Source: an uncultured Clostridia bacterium (GTDB taxonomy: Bacteria; Bacillota; Clostridia; Lachnospirales; Lachnospiraceae). Taken from it: a stretch of 49,541 nucleotides of DNA. Each line of letters starts with the position of its first letter. Position 1 is the stretch's first letter. This document shows, one piece after another, positions 8,220-16,314 of this stretch. The notes beneath the pieces were generated by a model that worked only from the letters and a program-made list of their open reading frames with translations, was not told where the DNA came from and made no database searches. The DNA lies in the NCBI GenBank assembly GCA_947643415.1, contig CANRWA010000027.1, positions 1 through 49,541 of the forward strand. The letters are read 5' to 3'. The translations under genes and the position numbers were made by a program.

Positions 8220-8753
8220 TTATAGCCCTTGCTTTTGGAATAACTTCTTCATTTCTTCTGCGGATTCCTGCATTCCCCTTTGAAACCATACCTCAATCCA
8301 TCCATACAGACTGTATGCTGCAAATGCTTTCGCATAAGCTTCACCTTTCGGCAAATCTGGTTTTAATTCCATAGTGCCCAAAATGACGTCTTTTAACAGA
8401 TAAATTAGATGCCGTTCATTCAAGAGCTGGTAAAAGGCTCTATGCTGTTCAAAATGTTCAAATATTATTCCGATAGCTGAACTGAGGGGAATGCTGTTAT
8501 TTTTCTCCCAATCGCTTTTCCACCCATGAAACAGTTTATTGATATATGCCTTTAAAATATCTTCCTTGCTGTTGTAATTGCGATAAAAAGAAGCCCGCCC
8601 AATGCCTGCATTGTCACATAGTTCGCTGATGGAAATATCCTCAATCACCTTATCTTCCAATAGTGACAGGAGAGATTCCGTTATATGCTCAATCACATAA
8701 ATATTTCTTCCCTCATTGCTCATCGGTGATACAGTTTCCTTGTTTTGTCTCAT
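8220..8753 (-). CDS. TetR/AcrR family transcriptional regulator
   Basis: Product of 177 residues; the start at 8753 (MRQNKET) has AGGAGG seven bases upstream. Residues about 20-65 are a TetR helix-turn-helix: ITESLLSLLEDKVIEDISISELCDNAGIGRASFYRNYNSKEDIL, with GIGRASFYRNY as the recognition helix region. The C-terminal helical part ends with WIEVWFQRGMQESAEEMKKLF and would bind the ligand and form the dimer. It is transcribed away from the small membrane protein and esterase genes, with about 120 bases between the starts, so it very probably represses that pair and itself. The gene lies inside an interval bounded by mobile-element remnants. Its ligand is unknown. Confidence 0.9.
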   Translation of the reverse strand: MRQNKETVSPMSNEGRNIYVIEHITESLLSLLEDKVIEDISISELCDNAGIGRASFYRNYNSKEDILKAYINKLFHGWKSDWEKNNSIPLSSAIGIIFEHFEQHRAFYQLLNERHLIYLLKDVILGTMELKPDLPKGEAYAKAFAAYSLYGWIEVWFQRGMQESAEEMKKLFQKQGL

Positions 8754-8767
8754 TTTTTCTCCTCCTA

Positions 8768-8795
8768 TTGACATTTCACAAATCGCTGATACAAT
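8768..8795 (+). promoter_or_regulatory. promoter of the esterase operon with possible TetR operator
   Basis: TTGACA at 8768-8773 and TACAAT at 8790-8795 are separated by 16 bases and point toward the small membrane protein gene. GACATTT at 8770 and AAATGTC at 8811 form a widely spaced inverted pair around the divergent promoters, which could be operator half-sites, but the spacing of over 30 bases is long for one TetR dimer. Confidence 0.5.
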
Positions 8796-8874
8796 TATAA
8801 CGACAATACAAATGTCTCACGGAATAATACCACATCATATTCAAAAAATCAAGTGGAAAGAAAGGAAAGATAAC

Positions 8875-9009
8875 ATGACACTTACACAAAAGCGTCTTCT
8901 TATTTTATTCATAATCATTGTCGTAGCAGCAATTTTGGGGCGGCTGGCTTTTCGGGCGGTTCTGAATTTCTTGCTGGGCGGTACCATGTTCGGAGGTAAC
9001 TTTCTATGA
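8875..9009 (+). CDS. 44-residue single-span membrane protein
   Basis: The ATG at 8875 follows AAAGGAAAG. The product has one hydrophobic segment (LLILFIIIVVAAILGRLAF) and a glycine-rich end (LLGGTMFGGNFL). Its TGA stop overlaps the ATG of the esterase gene (ATGA), so the two are almost certainly co-translated. Not recognised; possibly an accessory membrane partner of the esterase. Confidence 0.7.
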   Translation: MTLTQKRLLILFIIIVVAAILGRLAFRAVLNFLLGGTMFGGNFL

Positions 9010-9995
9010 GAAGAAAAGAGAAAAAAGCAAAAAGGAAAGGCAGGGTTATGTGGGGATTGATCTATGTCACAGTATTTATTGCCGCTTTTGGAGGGTCTAT
9101 TGCCATTAAAATGAAGCATGACCCATTTGGCGGCGAATTTAAAGTTAATTGGGATGAGTCAGTCGGCAGGTTATATACTGACATCGCCTACGGCGAGGGC
9201 GAAGCCAATAAGTTTGACCTTTATGTTCCAGCCGATGATTCCAGAAGCAGTTACAATCTGGTTGTATACCTCCATGCGGGCGGTTTTACAAGCGGGGATA
9301 AATCAGGCGATTCCGAGATTTTGGAATGGCTCTGCTCTAAGGGATATGTGGCCGCAGGCATCAACTATACTCTGGTTAGCGATGACCATCCCGATGCAAG
9401 CGTGTACTCCCAGTCAATGGAGATAAAAGAAAGCATCCCCCATGTAATTGCCGAAGCCAAAAAACTGGGGTATCCTATTGATGAAATGTCTATTTCGGGC
9501 GGTTCCGCTGGTTGTTGTCTTGCCCTGCTGTATGCCTACCGAGACGCAGAAGATTCGCCTGTGCCTGTAAAAATGGTCTTTGGAGCGGCGGGCCCGTCCT
9601 CGTTTTACCCTGAGGACTGGAAATGTTATGGGTTCGATATTGGAAGCGAGGAAAGCGACGCTGCCGCACGGGAGATGTTTGGGGCAATGGCAGGCAGGGA
9701 AATCAAATCGGAGTTCGGCACGCCTGAGTATGATGAGGAAATGAAAGATATTTCCGCCCTGCTTTGGATAAATGAAAATAGCGTCCCTACTCTCGTAGCA
9801 TATGGGAAATATGATAAAGTCCAGCCCTTTGAAGGCTCGCAAAGGCTTCTGAAAGCGTTAAAAGATAACCATGTCCCGCATGACTATTATTTATGTGAGC
9901 ATTCGGGACATGGGCTGCAGAATGACAATAAAGTATATGGGGAATATATGAGGAAGATACTGGAATACCTTGACGCTTATATGCCCGTAAAATAA
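9006..9995 (+). CDS. membrane-anchored alpha/beta hydrolase (esterase-like)
   Basis: Product of 329 residues. Residues 1-12 are strongly basic and 13-34 are a signal anchor, placing the catalytic domain outside the membrane. The alpha/beta hydrolase motifs are clear: oxyanion HAGGFTSG (90-97), nucleophile elbow GGSAG with Ser167, acid YGKYDKVQP with Asp270, and EHSGHGLQ with His302. This arrangement is typical of carboxylesterase and hormone-sensitive-lipase-type enzymes that hydrolyse ester bonds. The start overlaps the preceding small gene. Together with the divergent TetR regulator this forms a small regulated cassette of the type that travels with mobile elements, and remnants of such elements flank it. 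The substrate cannot be inferred. Confidence 0.85.
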   Translation: MRRKEKKAKRKGRVMWGLIYVTVFIAAFGGSIAIKMKHDPFGGEFKVNWDESVGRLYTDIAYGEGEANKFDLYVPADDSRSSYNLVVYLHAGGFTSGDKSGDSEILEWLCSKGYVAAGINYTLVSDDHPDASVYSQSMEIKESIPHVIAEAKKLGYPIDEMSISGGSAGCCLALLYAYRDAEDSPVPVKMVFGAAGPSSFYPEDWKCYGFDIGSEESDAAAREMFGAMAGREIKSEFGTPEYDEEMKDISALLWINENSVPTLVAYGKYDKVQPFEGSQRLLKALKDNHVPHDYYLCEHSGHGLQNDNKVYGEYMRKILEYLDAYMPVK

Positions 9996-10046
9996 AAAAA
10001 GAAAACACTTTATGATTGGAGACATTCAAAAACATTGAAAAAAGGC

Positions 10047-10190
10047 ATGAAAACAATAATCATTTTGTTAATAGCAGTATTTGTTATTGGAATCGGCGTT
10101 TTTATATTTATTAAAAACAGCCTGTCCATGTGGATAGGCGGAAAGCAGGCGGAAGGGCAAGACCATGCTTCCGGGCAGAAAAACACATAA
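10047..10190 (+). CDS. 47-residue single-span membrane protein
   Basis: The ATG at 10047 is preceded by GAAAAAAGG. The chain is MKTIIILLIAVFVIGIGVF, then a short polar tail ending GQDHASGQKNT. The last 9 codons overlap the Cys-rich KTR-like fragment in another frame, so the present C-terminus was probably created when the two sequences were joined. Function unknown. Confidence 0.5.
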   Translation: MKTIIILLIAVFVIGIGVFIFIKNSLSMWIGGKQAEGQDHASGQKNT

Positions 10191-10311
10191 CAAAATACGG
10201 GAGGATACCATATCAAAGCAATTTCCATTATACTGTCCGAAATGTAAACAGGAAACATTGATTAAGGTAGAAGATATGCAGATAACCGTCATTAAGAAGC
10301 AGGATTTATAG
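10165..10311 (+). pseudogene. truncated cysteine-rich KTR protein
   Basis: Reading from the ATG at 10165 gives MLPGRKTHNKIREDT, then KQFPLYCPKCKQETLIKVED and a TAG at 10309-10311. This matches the cysteine-rich KTR family (CPxCGxKTRxKIRxDT ... FPLYCPKCKQETLI), which is often found on Firmicute transposons and conjugative elements. The first CPxC pair is missing: the sequence starts at about the GRKT position, fused to the tail of the small membrane gene. Only one Cys pair remains (CPKC), so a functional zinc knuckle of the usual kind is unlikely. Confidence 0.7.
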
Positions 10312-10346
10312 CCTGCCTATATGTACGCCGCCGATTATGGATAACA

Positions 10347-10913
10347 CTATAGCGGTGGTTTTTCTGTGTCAAACTCTGCCTGTTGGTAAGTCTCCATAAA
10401 CGTCTGCACATCGGGATAGCCGTCACTTTTAAGAGTATCGGGCAGTTTGTCCAGCTTTACGGAAATTTCCTGCTCCGTCTGATTTTACTTGCCCCGTCTT
10501 GCGCCTTAACCATCAGGTTCTGCATATGTCGGAACTCTGACATATCCATATCCAGCACAGGCTTGGGCGGCGGTCTTAACCTCTGGCTCGTCAAGCAGTT
10601 CCCTTGCTTCGATACACTTCCCCTCCGTGCCGCTCTGCTTAAATTCCTGCTGGCTCTCCCTTGCAAAGTTATTCCAGTATTCATTGTCGGCGGTACGGAA
10701 AACAGCATAAGGGTTTTCCTGTCTTGCATGGCTTGCCATTTCGCCGATGCAATGGCGGAGGTTGAGCATGTGGCGGAAGCCGAAGCTCGGCTTTCCGGAT
10801 TTCCCGTTGGCAGCCGCAAGCTGAAAACCGTCACCGTCGACCATTTGCAGGTTATGATTGATTTCCTTGCTCAAAAAATCAGACAGCTTGACAATTGTGT
10901 CAAAAGCATGTAA
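10347..10913 (-). pseudogene. stop-interrupted ORF, likely mobile-element gene remnant
   Basis: On the minus strand a frame runs from about 10913 through ENPYAVFRTADNEYWNNFAR and ELLDEPEVKTAAQ, hits two in-frame TAA stops 18 bases apart near 10487-10507, and then continues in the same frame as NQTEQEISVKLDKLPDTLK ... to a TAG at 10347. In the middle, a second frame gives plausible protein (LDMDMSEFRHMQNLMVKAQ), which suggests two compensating frameshifts. The family was not recognised. Its position next to the KTR-like fragment and the decay fit a transposon or ICE gene that is dying. A plus-strand ORF over the same bases is judged spurious. Confidence 0.5.
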
Positions 10914-10989
10914 AATATTATTGTCGTATGTTCACATATCCATAAGTGAGATATAGAATAACGAACTATATAAGTGGAGGTGCTCCGAA

Positions 10990-12567
10990 GTGACAACGCT
11001 AGAGTTATCACTGGCACAAGTGATCGTAACGATAGTCATCATATTAGTTCTTCTGGCAGCAGCTGCTTTCATTGCATGGAAAATGGCGATTTCATACCAT
11101 GTGAAGGTAAGTGAGGCTAAGGTGGGAAGCGCAGAGGAGAAAGCCAGAGAGATCATTGATGATGCACTGAAGACCGCAGAGACAAAGAAGCGCGAGGCAT
11201 TGTTGGAGGCAAAAGAGGAAAATCTGAAAGCCAAGAATGACCTGGATAAAGAGATTAAAGAGCGCAGAGCGGAAGTGCAGCGTTATGAGAGACGTGTGTT
11301 AGGAAAAGAAGAGACTTTAGACAAAAAGACGGACGCACTCGAGAAAAGGGAGTCAAAACTGGCTTCACGGGAGGCATCTTTTGCGAAGGAGAAAGAAAAA
11401 GTAGAGGAACTTCGCAACAGCCATCTTCGTGAACTGGAGAAGATTTCCGGACTCACCTCTGAACAGGCAAAAGAGTACTTGTTAAAGACTGTAGAAGAAG
11501 ATGTAAAACATGAAACCGCAGTTTTGGTAAAAGAATTGGAACGTCAGGCGAAGGATGAGGCAGATAAGAAAGCCAGAGATTGTGTGGTCACTGCGATTCA
11601 GAAGTGTGCAGCAGACCATGTATCAGAGACAACGATCTCCGTTGTATCCCTGCCGAATGATGAAATGAAGGGGAGGATCATAGGTCGGGAGGGCCGCAAT
11701 ATACGCACTCTTGAGAACCTAACCGGCATTGACCTGATCATTGATGATACACCAGAAGCCGTTATTTTATCTGGTTTTGATCCAATTCGCAGAGAAGTTG
11801 CCAGAATTGCGTTGGAGAAATTGATCGTGGACGGCAGGATTCACCCTGCCCGAATCGAGGAGATGGTTGAAAAAGCGAAGAAAGAAGTCGAGACGATGAT
11901 CCGTGAGGAAGGGGAGGCAGCGACCCTTGAGGTTGGTGTACATGGAATTCATCCAGAGCTTGTCCGTCTGCTTGGGAAGATGAAATTCCGTACCAGTTAT
12001 GGACAGAATGCATTGAAGCATTCCATTGAAGTGGCTCACCTGTCTGGCCTGCTGGCTGGCGAAGTGGGTGCTGATGTTCGTATGGCAAAGCGTGCCGGAC
12101 TATTACATGATATTGGAAAAGCGGTTGATCATGATATGGAAGGCTCGCATATTCAGTTAGGTGTGGATTTGTGCCGCAAATTCAAAGAATCCGCGTTAGT
12201 TATCAATGCAGTGGAAGCTCATCATGGTGATGTGGAAGCAGAGAGTATGATTGCTTGTCTTGTACAGGCTGCTGATGCGATATCTGCGGCACGTCCGGGT
12301 GCACGTCGTGAAACGCTGGAAACCTACACAAATCGTTTGAAACAATTAGAAGATATTTCCAACAGTTTTAAGGGAGTCGATAAGTCTTTTGCTATTCAGG
12401 CAGGTAGAGAGATTCGAGTGATGGTTGTGCCGGATCAGATCAATGATGATGAGATGGTACTTCTTGCCCGTGATGTGTCTAAACAGATCGAGGCTGAATT
12501 ACAATACCCTGGCCAGATCAAGGTAAATGTGATTCGCGAGAGTCGTGTTGTGGATTACGCAAAATAA
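10990..12567 (+). CDS. rny: ribonuclease Y
   Basis: Product of 525 residues, full length for RNase Y, the membrane-bound endoribonuclease that starts mRNA decay in many Firmicutes. It begins at a GTG (10990) with GGAGG nine bases upstream. Order of domains: N-terminal transmembrane helix (residues 10-33), a long charged coiled coil (about 40-200, with many Lys/Glu heptads such as [16 protein letters not shown]), a KH RNA-binding domain with [12 protein letters not shown], then the HD domain with [10 protein letters not shown] and [12 protein letters not shown] and the EAHHGD motif. The C-terminus [12 protein letters not shown] is typical. It lies alone between the degenerate mobile region and a terminator at 12622. 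Confidence 0.97.
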   Translation: MTTLELSLAQVIVTIVIILVLLAAAAFIAWKMAISYHVKVSEAKVGSAEEKAREIIDDALKTAETKKREALLEAKEENLKAKNDLDKEIKERRAEVQRYERRVLGKEETLDKKTDALEKRESKLASREASFAKEKEKVEELRNSHLRELEKISGLTSEQAKEYLLKTVEEDVKHETAVLVKELERQAKDEADKKARDCVVTAIQKCAADHVSETTISVVSLPNDEMKGRIIGREGRNIRTLENLTGIDLIIDDTPEAVILSGFDPIRREVARIALEKLIVDGRIHPARIEEMVEKAKKEVETMIREEGEAATLEVGVHGIHPELVRLLGKMKFRTSYGQNALKHSIEVAHLSGLLAGEVGADVRMAKRAGLLHDIGKAVDHDMEGSHIQLGVDLCRKFKESALVINAVEAHHGDVEAESMIACLVQAADAISAARPGARRETLETYTNRLKQLEDISNSFKGVDKSFAIQAGREIRVMVVPDQINDDEMVLLARDVSKQIEAELQYPGQIKVNVIRESRVVDYAK

Positions 12568-12621
12568 ATTTTTTGTGTGATGATACAATTATTTGTCAGA
12601 GAATGAACATTAACAAAGAGT

Positions 12622-12662
12622 GCCGTCGTGTTGTGTACCAGATACATAATACGGCGGTTTTT
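12622..12662 (+). terminator. probable terminator after rny
   Basis: GCCGT with an imperfect extended stem at 12622-12637 pairs with TACATAATACGGC, followed by GGTTTTT. It lies 55 bases after the rny stop and just before the siroheme gene. Confidence 0.65.
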
Positions 12663-12683
12663 AAGAATCAGGGAGGGGCTGTT

Positions 12684-13328
12684 TTGGCGTATTTTCCAAT
12701 GTATATTGAATTGCAGGATGCCCCCTGCCTTGTTTTGGGTGGAGGCAGCATTGCCTGTCATAAGGTTATGGTCCTGCGGGATTTTGGTGCCCTTGTCACA
12801 GTGATCGCTCCGGAGATTCACGATTCCATTAAAGGGGCAGATGGTGTAGAATGTATTTACAGGGAATATGATGGAGCAGATCTGGAGGGGAAGGTTCTGG
12901 TAGTGGCAGCTACCGATGATACTGCTGTCAACCGCCGGATCAGTGAGGAATGCCGCACCAGGGGGATACTGGTAAATGCGGTAGACCAGCCAGAAGATTG
13001 TGATTTCATTTTTCCATCTTATATTCGGAAAGGCGGAGTGGTGGCAGCCTTTTCCAGTGGTGGTCAAAGTCCGGTGGTAACACAGTATCTGAAGAGGAAA
13101 AATGAGACTGTGGTGACAGATATGGTAGGAAGGCTGGCGGAATGCCTTGGATCGCTGAGACAGACGGTAAAGGACCAGATTCCACAGCCATGGCAGCGGA
13201 AGGCAGTATATGAGAAGATCCTGCAGATAGGACTGGCAGAGGGGCAGGTGCCAGACGAATCTGTCATTCAGAATATATTAAAGGAGATGGAGAAGGATGG
13301 ACCGTATGAGGCGGCTGAGAATGAATGA
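12684..13328 (+). CDS. precorrin-2 dehydrogenase / sirohydrochlorin ferrochelatase-like protein
   Basis: Product of 214 residues. The start is taken as the TTG at 12684, six bases after GGGAGGGG; this gives (M)AYFPMYIELQDAPCLVLGGG, the expected beginning of the family, while an upstream in-frame extension would run through a terminator hairpin. The NAD-binding glycine motif LGGGSIACHKV is at the N-terminus, followed by the characteristic AATDDTAVNRRISEECR, NAVDQPEDCDFIFPSYIRKGGVVAAFSSGGQSP. The enzyme oxidises precorrin-2 to sirohydrochlorin and, in some members, inserts iron, giving siroheme. It overlaps the hemB start by 32 bases, so the three tetrapyrrole genes form one operon. It has no methyltransferase domain of the CysG type. 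Confidence 0.88.
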   Translation: MAYFPMYIELQDAPCLVLGGGSIACHKVMVLRDFGALVTVIAPEIHDSIKGADGVECIYREYDGADLEGKVLVVAATDDTAVNRRISEECRTRGILVNAVDQPEDCDFIFPSYIRKGGVVAAFSSGGQSPVVTQYLKRKNETVVTDMVGRLAECLGSLRQTVKDQIPQPWQRKAVYEKILQIGLAEGQVPDESVIQNILKEMEKDGPYEAAENE

Positions 13329-14268
13329 AACATTGCGCGATATGGTGAGGGAGAATCATGTGAGGGTAGATGAACTGATCTATCCGGTTTTCGTGGCAGA
13401 GGGGGAGAATATCTGTCATCCAGTAGAGTCCATGCCGGGAATCTGCCAGTATTCCATTGACCGTCTTCCAGAAGAACTGGACCGGACAGTGGATGCCGGA
13501 GTGAGGGCAGTTTTGTTATTTGGAATCCCAGCACATAAAGATGAGGTGGGGAGCGGTGCTTATGATGATGATGGCATTATCCCTAGAGCGATACGGATGA
13601 TCCGTGAACGTTATGAAGACCTGCTGGTGATCGCAGATGTCTGTCTGTGCGAATACACTTCTCATGGGCATTGTGGACTGGTGCGAGATGGGGAGATTCT
13701 CAATGATGAGACGCTTCCGCTGCTGGCAGAGGCATCGGTGGTATATGCAAGGGCAGGGGCGGATATCATAGCTCCCAGTGATATGATGGACAAGCGGATT
13801 GGGGCGATCCGTACTGCATTAGATAAAGAAGGATTTCAAAATATACCAATCCTGTCCTATGCAGCGAAATTTGCTTCCGGTTATTATGGACCGTTCCGGG
13901 ATGCGGCGCATTCAGCACCAGGATTTGGGGACCGGAGAACATACCAGATGGATCCGGCAAATGGCAGGGAGGCTCTTCGGGAGGTTAAACAGGATCTGGC
14001 GGAGGGGGCAGATATGGTCATTGCCAAGCCGGCGCTTGCCTATATGGACGTCATGAGGGAGATTGTAAATCACTATAACGTCCCTGTAGTGGCGTACAAT
14101 GTCAGTGGAGAATATGCTATGGTGAAAGCGGCCACGGCAAATGGCTGGGTGGATGAGAAAAAGATTGTGATGGAAAACCTGCTTGGTTTTAAGCGCGCTG
14201 GTGCAGGGATGATCATCACCTATCATGCGCTGGATGCAGCCAGATGGCTGCGGGAAGAGGAGAGATGA
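13297..14268 (+). CDS. hemB: porphobilinogen synthase (delta-aminolevulinic acid dehydratase)
   Basis: Product of 323 residues, normal for HemB, which condenses two aminolevulinic acid molecules to porphobilinogen in the cytoplasm. The start at 13297 has AAGGAG ten bases upstream, inside the preceding gene. Zinc ligands are seen in DVCLCEYTSHGHCG (C116, C118, C126), so this is a zinc-type enzyme. The Schiff-base lysines are in SYAAKFASGYYGPFR (K191) and MVIAKPALAYMDV (K244). The gene overlaps hemL by ATGA. The hemA, hemC and hemD genes that would complete uroporphyrinogen synthesis are not in the window. Confidence 0.97.
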   Translation: MDRMRRLRMNETLRDMVRENHVRVDELIYPVFVAEGENICHPVESMPGICQYSIDRLPEELDRTVDAGVRAVLLFGIPAHKDEVGSGAYDDDGIIPRAIRMIRERYEDLLVIADVCLCEYTSHGHCGLVRDGEILNDETLPLLAEASVVYARAGADIIAPSDMMDKRIGAIRTALDKEGFQNIPILSYAAKFASGYYGPFRDAAHSAPGFGDRRTYQMDPANGREALREVKQDLAEGADMVIAKPALAYMDVMREIVNHYNVPVVAYNVSGEYAMVKAATANGWVDEKKIVMENLLGFKRAGAGMIITYHALDAARWLREEER

Positions 14269-15545
14269 GGATGAAGGAGAAAAGATCGGGAGAATTGTTT
14301 GAAAGGGCAAAGCTTCATATCCCAGGCGGGGTGAACAGTCCTGTCCGTGCTTATGGCGCGGTGGGGCGTATACCACGGTTTATAGAGTCTGCAAAGGGAG
14401 CCCGGATCACAGATGTGGATGGGAACGAATATATCGATTATGTGTGTTCCTGGGGGCCGGGAATACTCGGTTCCGCACACCCGGAAGTGGTCGGCGCGGT
14501 ACAGAAGGCATGCGAAGACGGTCTGACATATGGTGCCCCTACAGAGAAGGAAGTGGAGCTGGCGGAACTGATATCAGAACTGATGCCCTCTATGGAGGTG
14601 AGCCGACTGGTGAATTCCGGAACCGAGGCAGTAATGAGTGCGATCCGTACAGCCAGGGGATATACAGGCAGGGATAAGATCATTAAATTCCGGGGCTGTT
14701 ACCATGGACATTCAGATGGGCTTCTGGTAAAGGCAGGATCGGCTGCACTTACCACTTCTGTTCCTGACAGTGCGGGAGTACCAGAGGCTGATACGGTCAA
14801 TACCCTGATCGCAGAATTCAATGATGAGGTATCTGTGGCAGAGCTTTTTCTGGCAAACCCAGGTAACATTGCAGCAGTGATCGTGGAGCCTGTACCGGCA
14901 AATATGGGAGTTGTTTTGCCTAAGTGGCCGTTTCTTACTTTCCTGAGGGATATTACAAACCAAAATGGGGCGCTGCTTATCTTTGATGAAGTGATCACCG
15001 GTTTTCGGCTTGGACTGGGTGGAGCACAGGAATATTATAAAATTCAGCCGGATCTTACTACATTGGGCAAGATTGTGGGTGGCGGCATGCCGCTGGGCGC
15101 CTATGGCGGCAGGCGGGAGATCATGAATATGGTATCACCTGTTGGTCCGGTCTATCAGGCAGGTACTTTGTCAGGAAATCCCGTTGCAGTGACAGCAGGC
15201 CTTACAACCCTGCGGATATTGAAGAGAGATCCGGCGATCTATACACGGCTGGAGGAGAAGGCGAGGATTCTGGCAGATGCGGCAAGAGAAGCGGGCGAGG
15301 GAGATGTCTCTGTAAACCAGCTTGGATCCCTGATGAGTATTTTCTTTCGGGGCGGCGGCGTCAATGATTATGAGCATGCAGTGGGTTCAGATACAGATGC
15401 CTATGCGGCCTATTTTGGCTATATGCTGGATCATGGGATCTATCTGGCACCCTCACAGTTTGAGGCCATGTTTGTTTCAGATGCACATACAGAGGAAGAT
15501 ATTATGAAGACCTGTGAAGTGATGCGGGGCTATTTACAGATGTAA
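14265..15545 (+). CDS. hemL: glutamate-1-semialdehyde 2,1-aminomutase
   Basis: Product of 426 residues, standard for this PLP enzyme that makes 5-aminolevulinate from glutamate-1-semialdehyde. The ATG at 14265 overlaps the hemB TGA, with GAGGAG upstream; a second ATG at 14271 is also possible. Motifs: IPGGVNSPVRAYGAVG near the start, LVNSGTEAVMSAIRTARG (about 115-132), FRGCYHGHSDG, the PLP Asp in LLIFDEVITGFR (241) and the PLP lysine in TLGKIVGGGMPLGAYGG (K269). It feeds HemB directly, so this pair covers two consecutive steps of tetrapyrrole synthesis. Confidence 0.97.
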   Translation: MRMKEKRSGELFERAKLHIPGGVNSPVRAYGAVGRIPRFIESAKGARITDVDGNEYIDYVCSWGPGILGSAHPEVVGAVQKACEDGLTYGAPTEKEVELAELISELMPSMEVSRLVNSGTEAVMSAIRTARGYTGRDKIIKFRGCYHGHSDGLLVKAGSAALTTSVPDSAGVPEADTVNTLIAEFNDEVSVAELFLANPGNIAAVIVEPVPANMGVVLPKWPFLTFLRDITNQNGALLIFDEVITGFRLGLGGAQEYYKIQPDLTTLGKIVGGGMPLGAYGGRREIMNMVSPVGPVYQAGTLSGNPVAVTAGLTTLRILKRDPAIYTRLEEKARILADAAREAGEGDVSVNQLGSLMSIFFRGGGVNDYEHAVGSDTDAYAAYFGYMLDHGIYLAPSQFEAMFVSDAHTEEDIMKTCEVMRGYLQM

Positions 15546-15586
15546 AATTATTAACAGGATTAAATGAAAACTACCTCTTCTCCCGG

Positions 15587-16210
15587 TTAATCAGTAAAGA
15601 TGATTTCATATTTATCTAAATCATACACATTAGCAAAAAAACCTTTCAAAATGCTTTCTCCATTGGTGCGGGCTTCTTCAAGTAACCCATTGGCAATTGC
15701 ATTTTCTTCTGCTGTCTGTTTTAAAGAGTTCATAGCTTCATTATTCTCTGCCAGAGTGATATGACGGAAGATGCTTTCCTTTTCATGGTATACTTTGAAG
15801 GAATCTGTTTTTACTTCCCTGCTCAGTATTTTGGCTGCGGGCAATCTGACCTCAATGGTATTGCCTCTGACAGACCATTTGACCTTACTGAAATCATAGC
15901 CTGCTTTTATCACCACATCATAGCTGTATACATATTTGCTCTGGGTAAAAGGTATTTCAAGGCCAAATAGTTCCCTGGAAGCTTCTGTGACATTTACTTC
16001 TGTGCAGTAGGCGGACTGCGTAGCCAGTTCCCCGATATCTTCAAGCCCGATCCTTGTAGTCTTGGAATCATATGAGAAAAAATTTTTCGCTCCTATTGTA
16101 CCAGTGGCAAAAACAGCAATGATAACAATGGTCCAAATTAACTTTTTGGTGAGATATCTAGATAGAAAATTAAGATACTTATTGTTCTGAGACTTGCTCC
16201 CGCTCTTCAT
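15587..16210 (-). CDS. DUF4230-type membrane-anchored protein
   Basis: Product of 207 residues; the start at 16210 (MKSGSKSQ) has GGAGGG upstream, while a longer frame reads through a stem-loop. One membrane segment (LIWTIVIIAVFATGTIGA, about 24-41) is followed by an extracytoplasmic domain with IGELATQSAYCTEV, YVYSYDVVIKAGYDFSKV and a C-terminal helical stretch (LKQTAEENAIANGLLEEARTNGESILKGFF). The pattern fits DUF4230 proteins, whose function is not known. It shares its strand with leuA, 105 bases downstream of it, but a stem-loop lies in between, so co-transcription is uncertain. Confidence 0.7.
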   Translation of the reverse strand: MKSGSKSQNNKYLNFLSRYLTKKLIWTIVIIAVFATGTIGAKNFFSYDSKTTRIGLEDIGELATQSAYCTEVNVTEASRELFGLEIPFTQSKYVYSYDVVIKAGYDFSKVKWSVRGNTIEVRLPAAKILSREVKTDSFKVYHEKESIFRHITLAENNEAMNSLKQTAEENAIANGLLEEARTNGESILKGFFANVYDLDKYEIIFTD

Positions 16211-16239
16211 AAAAAGGAATCCCTCCATGCAGTCAAATA

Positions 16240-16259
16240 CCCCGCAGCAAGCTACGGGG
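16240..16259. other. stem-loop between leuA and the DUF4230 gene
   Basis: CCCCG at 16240-16244 and CGGGG at 16255-16259 pair around GCAGC/GCTA. A run of T follows on the plus strand after 14 further bases, but in the minus direction, in which both neighbouring genes are transcribed, there is no U-tract directly after the stem. It may weaken read-through or stabilise an mRNA end. Confidence 0.4.
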
Positions 16260-16314
16260 CATGATTTAGCTTTTTTTAAAATCATATTAGGAAAATCTTT
16301 GATCTATGCATGAA

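Noticed and set aside
8770..8817. GACATTT/AAATGTC pair as a definite TetR operator
   Set aside because: The half-sites are over 30 bases apart, too far for one dimer; kept only as a possibility in the promoter entry.
10383..10913. Plus-strand ORF of 176 residues
   Set aside because: It covers the decayed minus-strand ORF, whose fragments look more like protein; no ribosome binding site precedes it.
12555..13067. Minus-strand ORF of 170 residues
   Set aside because: It overlaps the clear siroheme dehydrogenase gene and a terminator.
16240..16259. Stem-loop as leuA terminator
   Set aside because: In the minus direction no U-tract follows directly; the T-run is on the wrong side.
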